In this document: piece after piece, positions 17,401 to 24,595 of the stretch
How the letters are laid out: each line of letters starts with the position of its first letter
Numbering within the stretch: position 1 is the first letter of the stretch
DNA from: Leucobacter celer subsp. astrifaciens
GTDB taxonomy: Bacteria > Actinomycetota > Actinomycetes > Actinomycetales > Microbacteriaceae
Reading direction: 5' to 3'
Assembly (NCBI RefSeq): GCF_001273835.1
Contig: NZ_JHEI01000151.1
Location: 1-64,000 of the forward strand
DNA: 64,000 nt
Notes under the pieces: generated by a model
Seen by the model: only the letters and a program-made list of their open reading frames with translations
The model's database searches: none
What the model was told of the DNA's origin: nothing
Made by a program: the position numbers and the translations under genes

Positions 17401-18576
17401 GTGTCCGACATCGAGCTGACCAAGAGCGGAAGGCTCGCGGGCGAGGCGCGCGCGGGGGACTGGGTCGACTGGGAGTTCACGATCTCCAACATCGGCGAGA
17501 ACCCGCTGACCGCCGTGGAGCTGACGGACCATCTGGACGGAGTCGTCGACCTGCAGGTGACCTGGCCCGGCGATCCCGGCGTGCTGGGAGCGGGGGAGAG
17601 CGCTCCCGCGACGGCTCGCTATCAGCTGACGCAGGAGGATCTCGATCGCGGGTACGTGCACAACACGGCCACGGCCTCCGGGCTGGACCCGAACGAGACC
17701 CCGGTCGACGACCCGGCCGAGGCGACGGTGACGCTGCCCGAGGGCGGATCGCTGCTGCTGCAGAAGGACGGCAAGCTCGTGGGCGATGCCGTCGCCGGCG
17801 GGGAGGTCGAGTGGAGCTTCACGCTCACCAACACCGGCAACGTCACCCTGGACGAACTGCAGATCCACGACGAGCTCGAGGGCCTCGGGGAGATCACCTG
17901 GGGCGATTGGCCCGGCGAGGAGTTCGTGCTCGAGCCGGGGCAGAGCGTCTCGGCGACCGCGCCGTACACGCTGACCCAGGCCGACGTCGATGCGGGCTGC
18001 GTGAACAACGTGGCGAGCTCTGAGGGGTCCACCCCGGGAGACCGGGCGGTCCCGAGCAACGAGGACGACGCGAGCGTCTGCTTCTCGCCCGAGTCGTCGA
18101 TCAGCCTCGTGAAGAAGACGAACGGCGTCGAGTACGACGAGGCGCCGGGAGTCGAGCTGCAGGTGGGCGACCGCGTGGAGTGGAGCTACGAGATCACGAA
18201 CACCGGGTCGACCACGCTCACGAACGTGCAGCTGGTGGACGACCAGGAGGGCGTCATCGCCGCTCCCGAGGGGTTCGACGGCGTGCTCGAACCCGGTGAG
18301 TCGGTGACGTTCACCGCGGTGGGCACGGCGACACTGGGCGAGTACCACAACGTGGCGGTCGTGACCGCCGAAACGTCCGACGGCAAGAACGTCTCGGACG
18401 AGGACGAGTCGTGGTACACCGGCACGGATCTGGACAGCACCGGCACCGAGAAGCCCAAGCCGGGAGGCGGCGGCCTGCCGGTGACCGGCGGGCAGATGCT
18501 GCTGACCGCGCTCGGCGGCCTGGGCCTGCTCATCGCCGGAGCGGCGCTGTGGCTGATGCGTCGACGCCGCGCGTAG
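14407..18576 (+). CDS. LPVTG-anchored surface protein with SdrD B-like and DUF11-type repeats
   Basis: This 1389-aa protein would be exported and bound to peptidoglycan by sortase. A signal peptide covers about residues 1-43 (hydrophobic core LARVLAWVLGLALALTG, cleavage near AHA). A long N-terminal region of ~840 residues follows that I cannot assign beyond adhesin-like beta structure. Next is an SdrD B-type domain (about 889-998: VVWEDLNENGVRDADEP). Three repeats at about 1000, 1115 and 1231 have the pattern of isopeptide-type DUF11 stalk domains (VEWSFTLTNTGNVTL). It ends with LPVTG at 1357-1361, a hydrophobic helix and RRRR. ATG at 14407 has GGAGAGGA upstream. No sortase gene lies in this window. 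It is probably an adhesin controlled by the divergent sigma factor. Confidence 0.88.
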   Translation: MNRNLGRADRLAGRPLLARVLAWVLGLALALTGSVAVSTAAHAASGTINSIELTTVYDGAQVPNDFDDGAHNGVVASNDVVGFRWDLNATELSEGVFTQTLPEGWAWDPSSLGSLDSTSSAYQASYTLSPDGRTLTATVSIGNGSGNPSVVGFGVLKAIPSGDVENGSVYEPALLASVGDDARTATADPIEVRNAPRADIVKTRAANNQLSEFDFGSGPVPARYIDFPITVTDAAGKIGARNTELQQPFVIDDSFVLEAPSGFDGAGFVARVVAVSEPTASVDLVQSGNDLTLTFDGFSRVPTASATVRFWVPDSEVPVDSIGAIKLKNTVSARDWISVTGDPVAEEPTGNTAEGTVIRPPSGPGSISREKRILLFNNQQGDFSLTADPARSGQPFANVSGQEISLGSTVAARFIVRAAVDNDTGTMTPANDLVAYDFWNPAEQQIVEGADIYVGHNNGTAPIPASDYLIQYTSGSSIDAPESNIWVGSIAAAGGVESVTGVRIAYTAGSWADGAAPATSHFTVAIPLTIVAPLGTSAQDHARWSFSDWQGAQQSPAVTQFVNVGAYRLGIAKSSDRGSIVSGSDIAYTLQPTVRRALGAIEDVEVRDLKIVDRLPAGLVAVDTTAVESPWQVTRSGSAESGLELTFAYEGAVLTGTELPPINYTVTTSVQAPANSRLVNTAVIDALGSTQSESSRRAANTVTVYQAEVITEEKVVVGEEQIEVGDPQVSWESRWFNFQTASQGESFFVDVLPYDGDARGTSFSGTAKLASAVVTDGAGNPAADGYGTLQYTTAPVAEVYAAEANDSSIPWVDAEGVDLSAIDGITALRVVVHDFASGAPGTGGLLVTMDVSGQRAGDRYVNTVNGWLGGNGKLGISNPAEVTVVASSIAGVVWEDLNENGVRDADEPLISGATVTLLDGDDTVIATAETEADGSYLFDGLHSGDYQVRTDPSSLGYPANHVVVNTYDLDGDLDSDSGVIRLGKSEQRTLVDFGYVTRVSDIELTKSGRLAGEARAGDWVDWEFTISNIGENPLTAVELTDHLDGVVDLQVTWPGDPGVLGAGESAPATARYQLTQEDLDRGYVHNTATASGLDPNETPVDDPAEATVTLPEGGSLLLQKDGKLVGDAVAGGEVEWSFTLTNTGNVTLDELQIHDELEGLGEITWGDWPGEEFVLEPGQSVSATAPYTLTQADVDAGCVNNVASSEGSTPGDRAVPSNEDDASVCFSPESSISLVKKTNGVEYDEAPGVELQVGDRVEWSYEITNTGSTTLTNVQLVDDQEGVIAAPEGFDGVLEPGESVTFTAVGTATLGEYHNVAVVTAETSDGKNVSDEDESWYTGTDLDSTGTEKPKPGGGGLPVTGGQMLLTALGGLGLLIAGAALWLMRRRRA

Positions 18577-18589
18577 CACCCAGCCGCTG

Positions 18590-18630
18590 AACGACGGCCC
18601 GGCCCGGAGCATCCGGGCCGGGCCGTCGTT
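18590..18630 (+). terminator. Strong 18-bp perfect hairpin after the surface-protein gene
   Basis: 18590-18607 is perfectly complementary to 18613-18630 with the 5-nt loop AGCAT. It lies 13 nt after the stop codon. The stem is very GC-rich and no long T-run follows, as expected for actinobacterial terminators. The convergent gene ends at 18715, so it could serve both strands. Confidence 0.85.
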
Positions 18631-18714
18631 CGTCGTTTCCCGGGCGGAGGAGCTCAGGATCCTCTCGCACGACCCCGAGCCGCAGGAACCGCGTGAGCGA
18701 TCCCGAGTCGTCGT

Positions 18715-19620
18715 TCAGGCGGACGCGGTGGCGATCCCGGCCCAGGCGGCCGGGATCGCTTCGGCGATGTCGAGTGCGCTGGCGGGGCGGCCGGTTCCGG
18801 TGCCGGACGGATCCGCGGCGGCGATCCGTGCCGCGGAGTCGTGGAGCAGCGCCGCGGTCGCCCCCAACTCGCCGAGCAGTTCGGGATCGGCGCGCACCGC
18901 GGTCGCGTGACCCGCGACGAGCGCCCCGATGATCCCGGCGAGCACATCGCCGGTTCCGGCGCTGGCGAGCCACGGGGTCGCAGGGCCGTGTACGAGGGTG
19001 CGGCCGCCGGGGGTGGCGCAGACCGAGGTCGAACTCTTGAGGAGAACCGTGCTGCGCAGAGCAGCCGCCAGCCGACGTGCGAGCTCCGCGCGTCTCGGCA
19101 CCGAAGCCCCGGCCGAGCTGTCGGGGAGGGGCTCCAGCCCGGCCGACTCCCAGAGGCGGTCGAACTCGCCCGCGTGAGGGGTGAGGATCAGCGGCGCGTA
19201 GCCGCGCTCGAGTCGCGGTACGAGATCCAGCGCGCCGGCATCGACGACCACGGGGCGGTCGCCGCGCAGCAGCTCGAGCAGCGCGGCCTCCTCGGCGGGC
19301 GCGCGGTGCGCGGGATCCGTGCCGGAGCCGATCAGCCAGGCGTCGCACCGGCCTTCGCCGAATACGGTCTCCGGGCGTGCGGCGAGCACGGCGGCGGCGG
19401 GGCTCGGCAGCCCGTACGGCGGATCCTCGTCGTGCGCGGGTGCGTAACGCACCATCCCGATCCCCGTGCGCCACGCCGCGGACACGCCCAGCACCGCGGC
19501 CCCCGGGTACCGGGCCGAACCGGTGCTGATTCCGAGCAGACCGCGCGTGTACTTGTGATCGCGCGGTCCCGGGCGACGCAGCCACTCGGCCGCCCGCCCC
19601 GGAGACCAGCGCTCGCTCAC
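18715..19620 (-). CDS. nnrD: ADP-dependent NAD(P)H-hydrate dehydratase
   Basis: This 301-aa ribokinase-fold enzyme repairs hydrated NADH and NADPH, using ADP to remove water. Characteristic motifs are GLLGISTGSARYPGAAVLG near residues 28-46, the LTPHAGEF segment, and WLASAGTGDVLAGIIGAL with the catalytic GTGD. It corresponds to the C-terminal half of two-domain YjeF proteins; the epimerase half is absent here. The GTG start at 19620 overlaps the stop of the phosphosugar mutase gene by 4 nt, so the two are translationally coupled, though no functional link is obvious. Confidence 0.92.
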   Translation of the reverse strand: MSERWSPGRAAEWLRRPGPRDHKYTRGLLGISTGSARYPGAAVLGVSAAWRTGIGMVRYAPAHDEDPPYGLPSPAAAVLAARPETVFGEGRCDAWLIGSGTDPAHRAPAEEAALLELLRGDRPVVVDAGALDLVPRLERGYAPLILTPHAGEFDRLWESAGLEPLPDSSAGASVPRRAELARRLAAALRSTVLLKSSTSVCATPGGRTLVHGPATPWLASAGTGDVLAGIIGALVAGHATAVRADPELLGELGATAALLHDSAARIAAADPSGTGTGRPASALDIAEAIPAAWAGIATASA

Positions 19621-21455
19621 GCTCCCGACGCCTCCGGCTGCAGCTCCTCCAAGTACTGCCGAACGGCGGTCTCCAGCGTGCGGAGCGCTCGCTCAGCGGC
19701 CTTGCGGCGCTTCCTCGCCGAGCCCTCGTCGCCGAAGGTGTCGAGGTAGACCTTCAGCTTGGGTTCGGTGCCGCTGGGGCGGATCATGACGCGCGAGCCG
19801 TCCTCGAGGTCGTAGCGCAGCACGTCGGCGGGCACCTCGGCCGCGTTCGGAGCGAGCAGATCCCGCGTCTTCGCCACCTTCACTCCGCCGAGTTCTCTCG
19901 GCGGGTCCCGGCGCACCCGAGCCGCGAGTGCGGAGGCCGCCGGCATCGACTCCAGCCGCAGCGTCACCTGCGCGCTCGCGAAGTGCCCGAATCGCTCGCT
20001 CGCCTCATCGAGCAGATCCCACACCGTGCGATTCTCGGAGACCAGCTCGCGCACCATCGCGATGGCGTCGGCGCTCGCGGAGATCCCGTCCTTGTCGCGC
20101 ACGATGTCGGGGTGCGTGAGGTACCCGAGCGCCTCCTCGAAGCCGAAGATCAGCCGCGGCACGCGAGAGACCCACTTGAAACCCGAGAGGGTCTCGGCGT
20201 AGTCGAGCCCGTAGTCCCGCGCGACGGCGCTCAGGGCGGGGGACGAGACGATGGTGCAGGCGAGCGATCCCGACGGCTGCGATCCCGTGAGCGCCGCAGC
20301 CGCCCGGGCGCGCTCGGCGGCGCGCCAGCCGAGCAGCAGGCCCAGCTCGTTGCCCGTCAGGCGGCGGAACCCCGACCGCTCCTCGGGGTGGGGCAGTGCG
20401 ATGGCGAGGCGGTCCGCATCGGGGTCGTGCGCCACCACGAGGTCGGCGTCGACGTCGCGCGCGACGCGGTAGGCGAGGTCGAGGGCGCCGGGTTCCTCCG
20501 GGTTCGGGAAGGAGACGGTGGGGAACGCGCCGTCGGGGCGATCTTGCTGCGCCACGGGTACCACGCGGGGGAGACCGACGGCGCCGAAGACCCGGCGGGC
20601 GATGTCCGATCCCACGCCGTGCATGGCCGTGTAGACGACGGTGAGCGGGGTGCCGGCGCCGATTACCGATCCGGGGGCGTCGGGGCGCTGCGGCAGGCCC
20701 GCGAGCACGGCCGCCGCGGTCTCCGAGACGTAGGCGCTGGTGAGGCCCGGACCCAGCACCGTGTAGTCGGTGGAGCGGGGGATCCCGGAGACCGGCGTCG
20801 CGGCGAGCCGGTCGATGTGCGCGGCGATCTCGATGTCGGCGGGCGACACGATCTGCGAGCCGGCGTCGGCGTCGCCCAGGTACACCTTGTACCCGTTGTC
20901 GCGCGGCGGATTGTGGCTGGCGGTGATCATGACCCCGGCCGAGACGCCCAGATGGCGCACCGCGAACGCGGTGAGCGGGGTGGGGCCGGCCTCGGGGAGC
21001 AAGAACACGCGCACGCCGGCGCCGGCCATGACCTCGGCGGCGTCGCGGGCGAAGACATCGGAGTTGACCCGGCCGTCGTAGCCGATGACGATCGACGGCG
21101 GGTCGTCGGCGTCGTTCCGCGCCGAGCGCTCGAGCAGATACGCGGCGAAGCCCGCGCTGGTCTGCGAGACGACCATGCGGTTCATGCGCCGCGGACCCGC
21201 GCCCAGGCGTCCGCGCAGCCCCGCCGTGCCGAAGGCGAGACGACCCCCGAAGGCGTCCTCGAGTTCCGCGAGGGCATCGGCCTGTCCGTCGCGGGCCGCC
21301 GCGATGAGGCGACGCGCCTCGGCGCGGGTCTCGGGATCGATGTCCTGCGCAGCCCACTCGCCGACGGTCGCGATGAGCGGCCCGTGCTCGTCCCCCGGCG
21401 CCGCCGAACCCGCATCGCCCTGAGGCGATGTCCTCCCCGTTCCGGGCAGTTTCAT
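19617..21455 (-). CDS. Phospho-sugar mutase (phosphoglucomutase/phosphomannomutase family)
   Basis: This 612-aa alpha-D-phosphohexomutase interconverts hexose-1- and hexose-6-phosphates. The catalytic phosphoserine loop is TASHNPPRDNGYK, the metal loop is DPDADRLAIA, the sugar-binding loop is GFEEALGY and the phosphate-binding loop is RPSGTEPKLKVYLDT. The length around 600 fits the PgmB/YbbT-like group that starts with FGTAGLRGRLGAG. I prefer ATG at 21455, with GGGAGGGA about 9 nt upstream, over the GTG at 21464 that touches the ribosome site. It could supply mannose-1-phosphate to ManC (6071-7201), but glucose-phosphate use is equally possible. Confidence 0.9.
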   Translation of the reverse strand: MKLPGTGRTSPQGDAGSAAPGDEHGPLIATVGEWAAQDIDPETRAEARRLIAAARDGQADALAELEDAFGGRLAFGTAGLRGRLGAGPRRMNRMVVSQTSAGFAAYLLERSARNDADDPPSIVIGYDGRVNSDVFARDAAEVMAGAGVRVFLLPEAGPTPLTAFAVRHLGVSAGVMITASHNPPRDNGYKVYLGDADAGSQIVSPADIEIAAHIDRLAATPVSGIPRSTDYTVLGPGLTSAYVSETAAAVLAGLPQRPDAPGSVIGAGTPLTVVYTAMHGVGSDIARRVFGAVGLPRVVPVAQQDRPDGAFPTVSFPNPEEPGALDLAYRVARDVDADLVVAHDPDADRLAIALPHPEERSGFRRLTGNELGLLLGWRAAERARAAAALTGSQPSGSLACTIVSSPALSAVARDYGLDYAETLSGFKWVSRVPRLIFGFEEALGYLTHPDIVRDKDGISASADAIAMVRELVSENRTVWDLLDEASERFGHFASAQVTLRLESMPAASALAARVRRDPPRELGGVKVAKTRDLLAPNAAEVPADVLRYDLEDGSRVMIRPSGTEPKLKVYLDTFGDEGSARKRRKAAERALRTLETAVRQYLEELQPEASGA

Positions 21456-21602
21456 CGCTGTCACTCCCTCCCCTCGGCATGCGCCGAAGTGTTCTCAAGC
21501 TACCATTCGTGCGGGGTTCGTCGTGTCAGGCGCCGGTTCGCCGTGTCCGACGCCGAGGAGTAGGCTGCATGCTGTACGAGGTCTCCCGATCGGCCTCGGC
21601 CT

Positions 21603-21680
21603 CGTCGATTGCGCGAGGCGGAGCCGAGTCGAAATCGCCGGAACATCGGGTTTCGACTCGCTGCGCCCGCTCAACCGGCG
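21603..21680. repeat. Dispersed inverted repeat, family B (degenerate copy)
   Basis: GCGAGGCGGAGCCGAGTCGAA on the left (in parts) and GGTTTCGACTCGCTGCGCCC followed by GCTCAACCGG on the right form an imperfect palindrome related to the copies at 28628, 31890, 54575 and 62521. It occupies the gap between the divergent phosphosugar mutase and the small Cys-rich gene. I see nothing else in the 275-nt gap apart from a ribosome site for the small gene. Confidence 0.7.
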
Positions 21681-21730
21681 CCGCCGCCACCGGGACCTCT
21701 CGCATCGATCCTCGTCGAAAGGACCCCCTC

Positions 21731-21850
21731 ATGTGCTCTCCCGTGCGCTGCTCGGACTGCGGCAAGACCACCTGGGCGGGGTGCGGACTGCACATCGATG
21801 AGGCGCTCGCGGGCGTGGCTGCCGAGCAGCGCTGCGCGTGCCCGCGCTGA
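21731..21850 (+). CDS. Small Cys-rich protein, putative zinc-binding
   Basis: This 39-aa open frame begins with ATG preceded by GAAAGGA at a good distance. It carries six Cys (CSDCG near residues 7-11, then single C at 18, and CAC at 35-37) and one His, an arrangement like a small zinc ribbon. The ribosome site and compact Cys pattern make it likely to be a real gene, and to my recollection similar short proteins occur widely in actinobacteria, but I cannot assign a function. It is convergent with the PucR regulator, ending 15 nt from that gene's stop. Confidence 0.65.
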   Translation: MCSPVRCSDCGKTTWAGCGLHIDEALAGVAAEQRCACPR

Positions 21851-21865
21851 TCGCGACATGACCGC

Positions 21866-23026
21866 CTAGGCGTCGTCGCTCCCCGGCGCGTGGGGGGCCG
21901 TGTCGTTCGGCTCGAGATCGCCGCAGCCGATAGCCGCCTGCACCGCGAGCCAGCACTCAGCGGTGTCCTCGATCGACGACAGGTCGCGATCGATGATCTT
22001 CTCGATGCGCGAGACGCGGGCGATGAGCGTCTGCCGGTGCACGTAGAGCCGTTCGGCCGCGCGGACCCAGCTGCGATTCTCCTCGAGGAACACCCGCAGT
22101 GTCTGGGTCAGCGAGGTGCCGCGCTGCTCGTCGTAGGTGCGCAGCGGGCCGAGCACCTGGCGCGAGATGCCCCGGAGACGGTCGGCGTCGTTCGGGAGGA
22201 ACAGCGAGGCGGTCGTGTTCTCCTCGAAGCGGAGCACCCGGCCGGACTGGTGATTGCGGATCAGGGCGCTGCGCGCCTGCCGCAGAGCGGTGGGCAGATC
22301 CTCCAGCCGGTGGAAGTGCGCGCTCACGCCGATGCGAGCGGTCTCACCGGTCAGGGACTCCAGCACGCGGTCCACCCGCTCACCGGACTCGCTCAGGATC
22401 AGCACCTGGCCGTCCTTGACCGTGGCGAGCGCCGGCACCAGTTGCGCCGAGAAGGCCGCGTGCACCTCGTCGAGAGTGGCGCGCACGTCCTCGTTCTCGG
22501 TCACCGCCAGCAGGTAGGGCGGTTCGACGTCGTAGGTCGCCACGAGCCGAGCGGCGGGTTCGGACGGCACCGATCCGCCGCACAGCTCGGCGAGCAGCAG
22601 CGATCCGTGCAGCTGCTCCGCCTGCAGCATGCGCGCGTTGCGCTCCGCCTGGCCGGCCTCGGCCACGGCCATGGCCAGCGTGACGAAGGGCACCTCGTGG
22701 GCGGTCTGCAGCACCGGGAACCCGATATGAGCGGCGTAGGCCAGCGCGGGCTCGGTCAGCGGAGTCTCGATCATCTCCTCGTCGATCGCCACCGCCGCGA
22801 TCCCGGCCGCGTGCATCCCGGCGAGATAGGCGCACTGCTCGTCGGTGGTGGCGGGAACGCCGATGCCCGTCGTCATCACCAGTGCTCCGCGCCCGAGCCA
22901 CTGCCACGGCTCCGGGAGTTCGCACACGTGCGCCCAGGTGATCGCACGCTCCTCTCCAACGCCCGGAGTCAGCGAGACGGTGCGTACCGCGGGCAGCGCG
23001 AGAAGTGACCTGACGGTGAAGGTCAT
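21866..23026 (-). CDS. PucR-family transcriptional regulator
   Basis: This 386-aa regulator has the N-terminal PucR-type ligand domain (about residues 1-120: FTVRSLLALPAVRTV, GALVMTTGIGVP) and the C-terminal helix-turn-helix typical of the family (about 310-365: TLRVFLEENRSWVRAAERLYVHRQTL). The ATG at 23026 lacks a ribosome site but has TATCCT exactly 6 nt upstream, which suggests its own leaderless promoter inside the 28-nt gap after the amine oxidase gene. PucR proteins commonly sense nitrogen compounds such as purines, polyamines or GABA. Here it sits next to an amine oxidase and a divergent polyamine-type transporter, which it probably controls. Confidence 0.88.
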   Translation of the reverse strand: MTFTVRSLLALPAVRTVSLTPGVGEERAITWAHVCELPEPWQWLGRGALVMTTGIGVPATTDEQCAYLAGMHAAGIAAVAIDEEMIETPLTEPALAYAAHIGFPVLQTAHEVPFVTLAMAVAEAGQAERNARMLQAEQLHGSLLLAELCGGSVPSEPAARLVATYDVEPPYLLAVTENEDVRATLDEVHAAFSAQLVPALATVKDGQVLILSESGERVDRVLESLTGETARIGVSAHFHRLEDLPTALRQARSALIRNHQSGRVLRFEENTTASLFLPNDADRLRGISRQVLGPLRTYDEQRGTSLTQTLRVFLEENRSWVRAAERLYVHRQTLIARVSRIEKIIDRDLSSIEDTAECWLAVQAAIGCGDLEPNDTAPHAPGSDDA

Positions 23027-23032
23027 ACGTTC

Positions 23033-23038
23033 AGGATA
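23033..23038 (-). promoter_or_regulatory. Candidate -10 element, leaderless PucR start
   Basis: TATCCT on the minus strand ends 6 nt before the ATG at 23026, and no Shine-Dalgarno is present. It falls within the short gap behind the upstream amine oxidase gene, so PucR could be made both from read-through and from its own promoter. Confidence 0.5.
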
Positions 23039-23054
23039 GGTCGAACCGCGCGGC

Positions 23055-24284
23055 TCATGATGGGACCCCGTGGGCGAGGGCCGTGGCGGCGCGGTACCCG
23101 GAGGCGACGGCACCCGACAGCGACTGCGCGAGGCCGGTGTGCTCCCCGGCGATCGCCACGCGACCGGCCGGCCGATCGAAGGCGGTCGCGTCCTCCGCGC
23201 TCCAGTCGAGGCCCGCGGCGCTGTACGAGCCGCGCGCCCACGGGTCGGCGGCCCAGTCGGTGAGCAGCACCTCGCCGTCGATCTCCAGCTCGGGACGCAT
23301 CTGCTGCAGAGCCCGCACCCATCCGTCGGGGCCGTCCGCCACCCCCAGCGCGTCGAGTGCGAACGGGCCGCCGGCGAAGGAGGAGAGCGCGTCGATGCGG
23401 TGCTCGCCGTCGATGGAGAGCGAGCGCCACGACCACCAGGTGTGGTCGGGGTTCTGCAGGGCGGTGTCGTCGTCGACGCCGCGGAGCGGAACGCCGAGCT
23501 TCGCGGCGACGCCCATGAAGCGATGGTCGAGAGCGAGCCGCTGCGCCTCCGGCAGCGCGAAGCCCAGCTCGAGATCGCGCAGGAGCGGCAGCGGCACCGC
23601 CAGCACGGCGGCGTCGGCGTCGATCCGGGTGCCGTCGCTCAGCAGCACCTGCACTCCGTCTGCCGACTGATCCAGCCCCGAGACCGGGTGCTCGAGCCGC
23701 ACGCGCTCGCCGAGCCTGCGCGCGAGTTCGATCGAGAGCGCCTGGTTGCCGCCGACGAGGCGGCCGCCGTCTTCGATGTAGCCGTCCACGGTGGAGGATT
23801 CGTGCAGCAGCACCGCCTCGGCGCTGACGAGGGCGGGATCGGCCGCGGCCGAGGTGGTGGTGCGGCGGTAGACCGGATCGAGACGGTAGTCGGCGCCGAG
23901 CGCCTCCGCGAAGGCGCGCTCGAGCGAGACGCCGGTCTCGCCGTCGGCGAGCATCTGCGCGAGTGTCGAGCGCACGCGGTCCCCGGTCTCGGCGAACTCC
24001 TCGAAGGAGATGACCCGACCGTTCACGGTGCGGCGGCCGTAGCGCACATTGTGCGACATGATCGGAACTCCGATCTCGGCCGCGAGCCGGCGGATCGCGA
24101 ACTCGGTGGGGAAGATGTACTCGCCGCCGCGCTCGGTCACCTCGCCATTGCCCAGCCGCTCGGACCAGGTGCGCCCGCCGACGCGGTCCCGGGCCTCGAG
24201 CACGGTGCAGCGGTGTCCGGCCTTGCCCAGCTCCCACGCTGCGGTGAGACCGGCGAGACCGGCTCCGATGACGACGATGTCCAT
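23055..24284 (-). CDS. FAD-dependent amine oxidase
   Basis: This 409-aa flavin monoamine oxidase would convert an amine to an aldehyde (or ketone), ammonia and hydrogen peroxide. The FAD-binding dinucleotide fold is IVVIGAGLAGLTAAWEL (about residues 3-19) with EARDRVGGRTW after it. The C-terminal FAD motif is VAIAGEHTG. No signal peptide is visible, so it acts in the cytoplasm. The ATG at 24284 has GAGGAGGAA upstream. It precedes PucR by 28 nt and is divergent from the second polyamine-type ABC operon, so substrates from that transporter are the likely targets. Confidence 0.88.
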   Translation of the reverse strand: MDIVVIGAGLAGLTAAWELGKAGHRCTVLEARDRVGGRTWSERLGNGEVTERGGEYIFPTEFAIRRLAAEIGVPIMSHNVRYGRRTVNGRVISFEEFAETGDRVRSTLAQMLADGETGVSLERAFAEALGADYRLDPVYRRTTTSAAADPALVSAEAVLLHESSTVDGYIEDGGRLVGGNQALSIELARRLGERVRLEHPVSGLDQSADGVQVLLSDGTRIDADAAVLAVPLPLLRDLELGFALPEAQRLALDHRFMGVAAKLGVPLRGVDDDTALQNPDHTWWSWRSLSIDGEHRIDALSSFAGGPFALDALGVADGPDGWVRALQQMRPELEIDGEVLLTDWAADPWARGSYSAAGLDWSAEDATAFDRPAGRVAIAGEHTGLAQSLSGAVASGYRAATALAHGVPS

Positions 24285-24595
24285 GCGCGTTCCTCCTCGA
24301 ACTGCTTGCGATGCCTGTTCCATGGTAGGGATCGCGCATCGATCCGGAGGACGGAAATCGGCCTGATCGGCCGAATCCTTATGTTCGTACCACCGTCGGC
24401 CCGGGTGACGTACGAAGCTATGAAAGATGCCGTTTGCGGTAACGAAGGGGTAACGGGGACCCGTTCGGCGGCGGTGTGCGCTGGTAGCTTCGGTGGCACC
24501 TGCCGGACGGGGCGGGCCCGTGAGGCCCTCCCGCGCGGATCCTCTCGAGGCTCATCTCCGGCGGGGACCACGATCACGATGAGGTGAGGAAATAC
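24285..24595. promoter_or_regulatory. Divergent promoter region, amine oxidase / ABC operon
   Basis: This 311-nt gap separates the amine oxidase and the second ABC operon. It holds CGGCC-TGAT-CGGCCG-like short inverted repeats around 24358-24372 and AT-richer sequence from about 24375 to 24450. I could not identify a clear -35/-10 pair or a PucR box by eye. The strong ribosome site GAGGTGAGGA lies at its right end. Confidence 0.4.

Noticed and set aside
14737..18612. 1291-aa minus-strand frame opposite the LPVTG surface protein
   Set aside because: It crosses the terminator hairpin and shows only shadow-type composition; the plus-strand protein has signal, domains and an LPVTG anchor.
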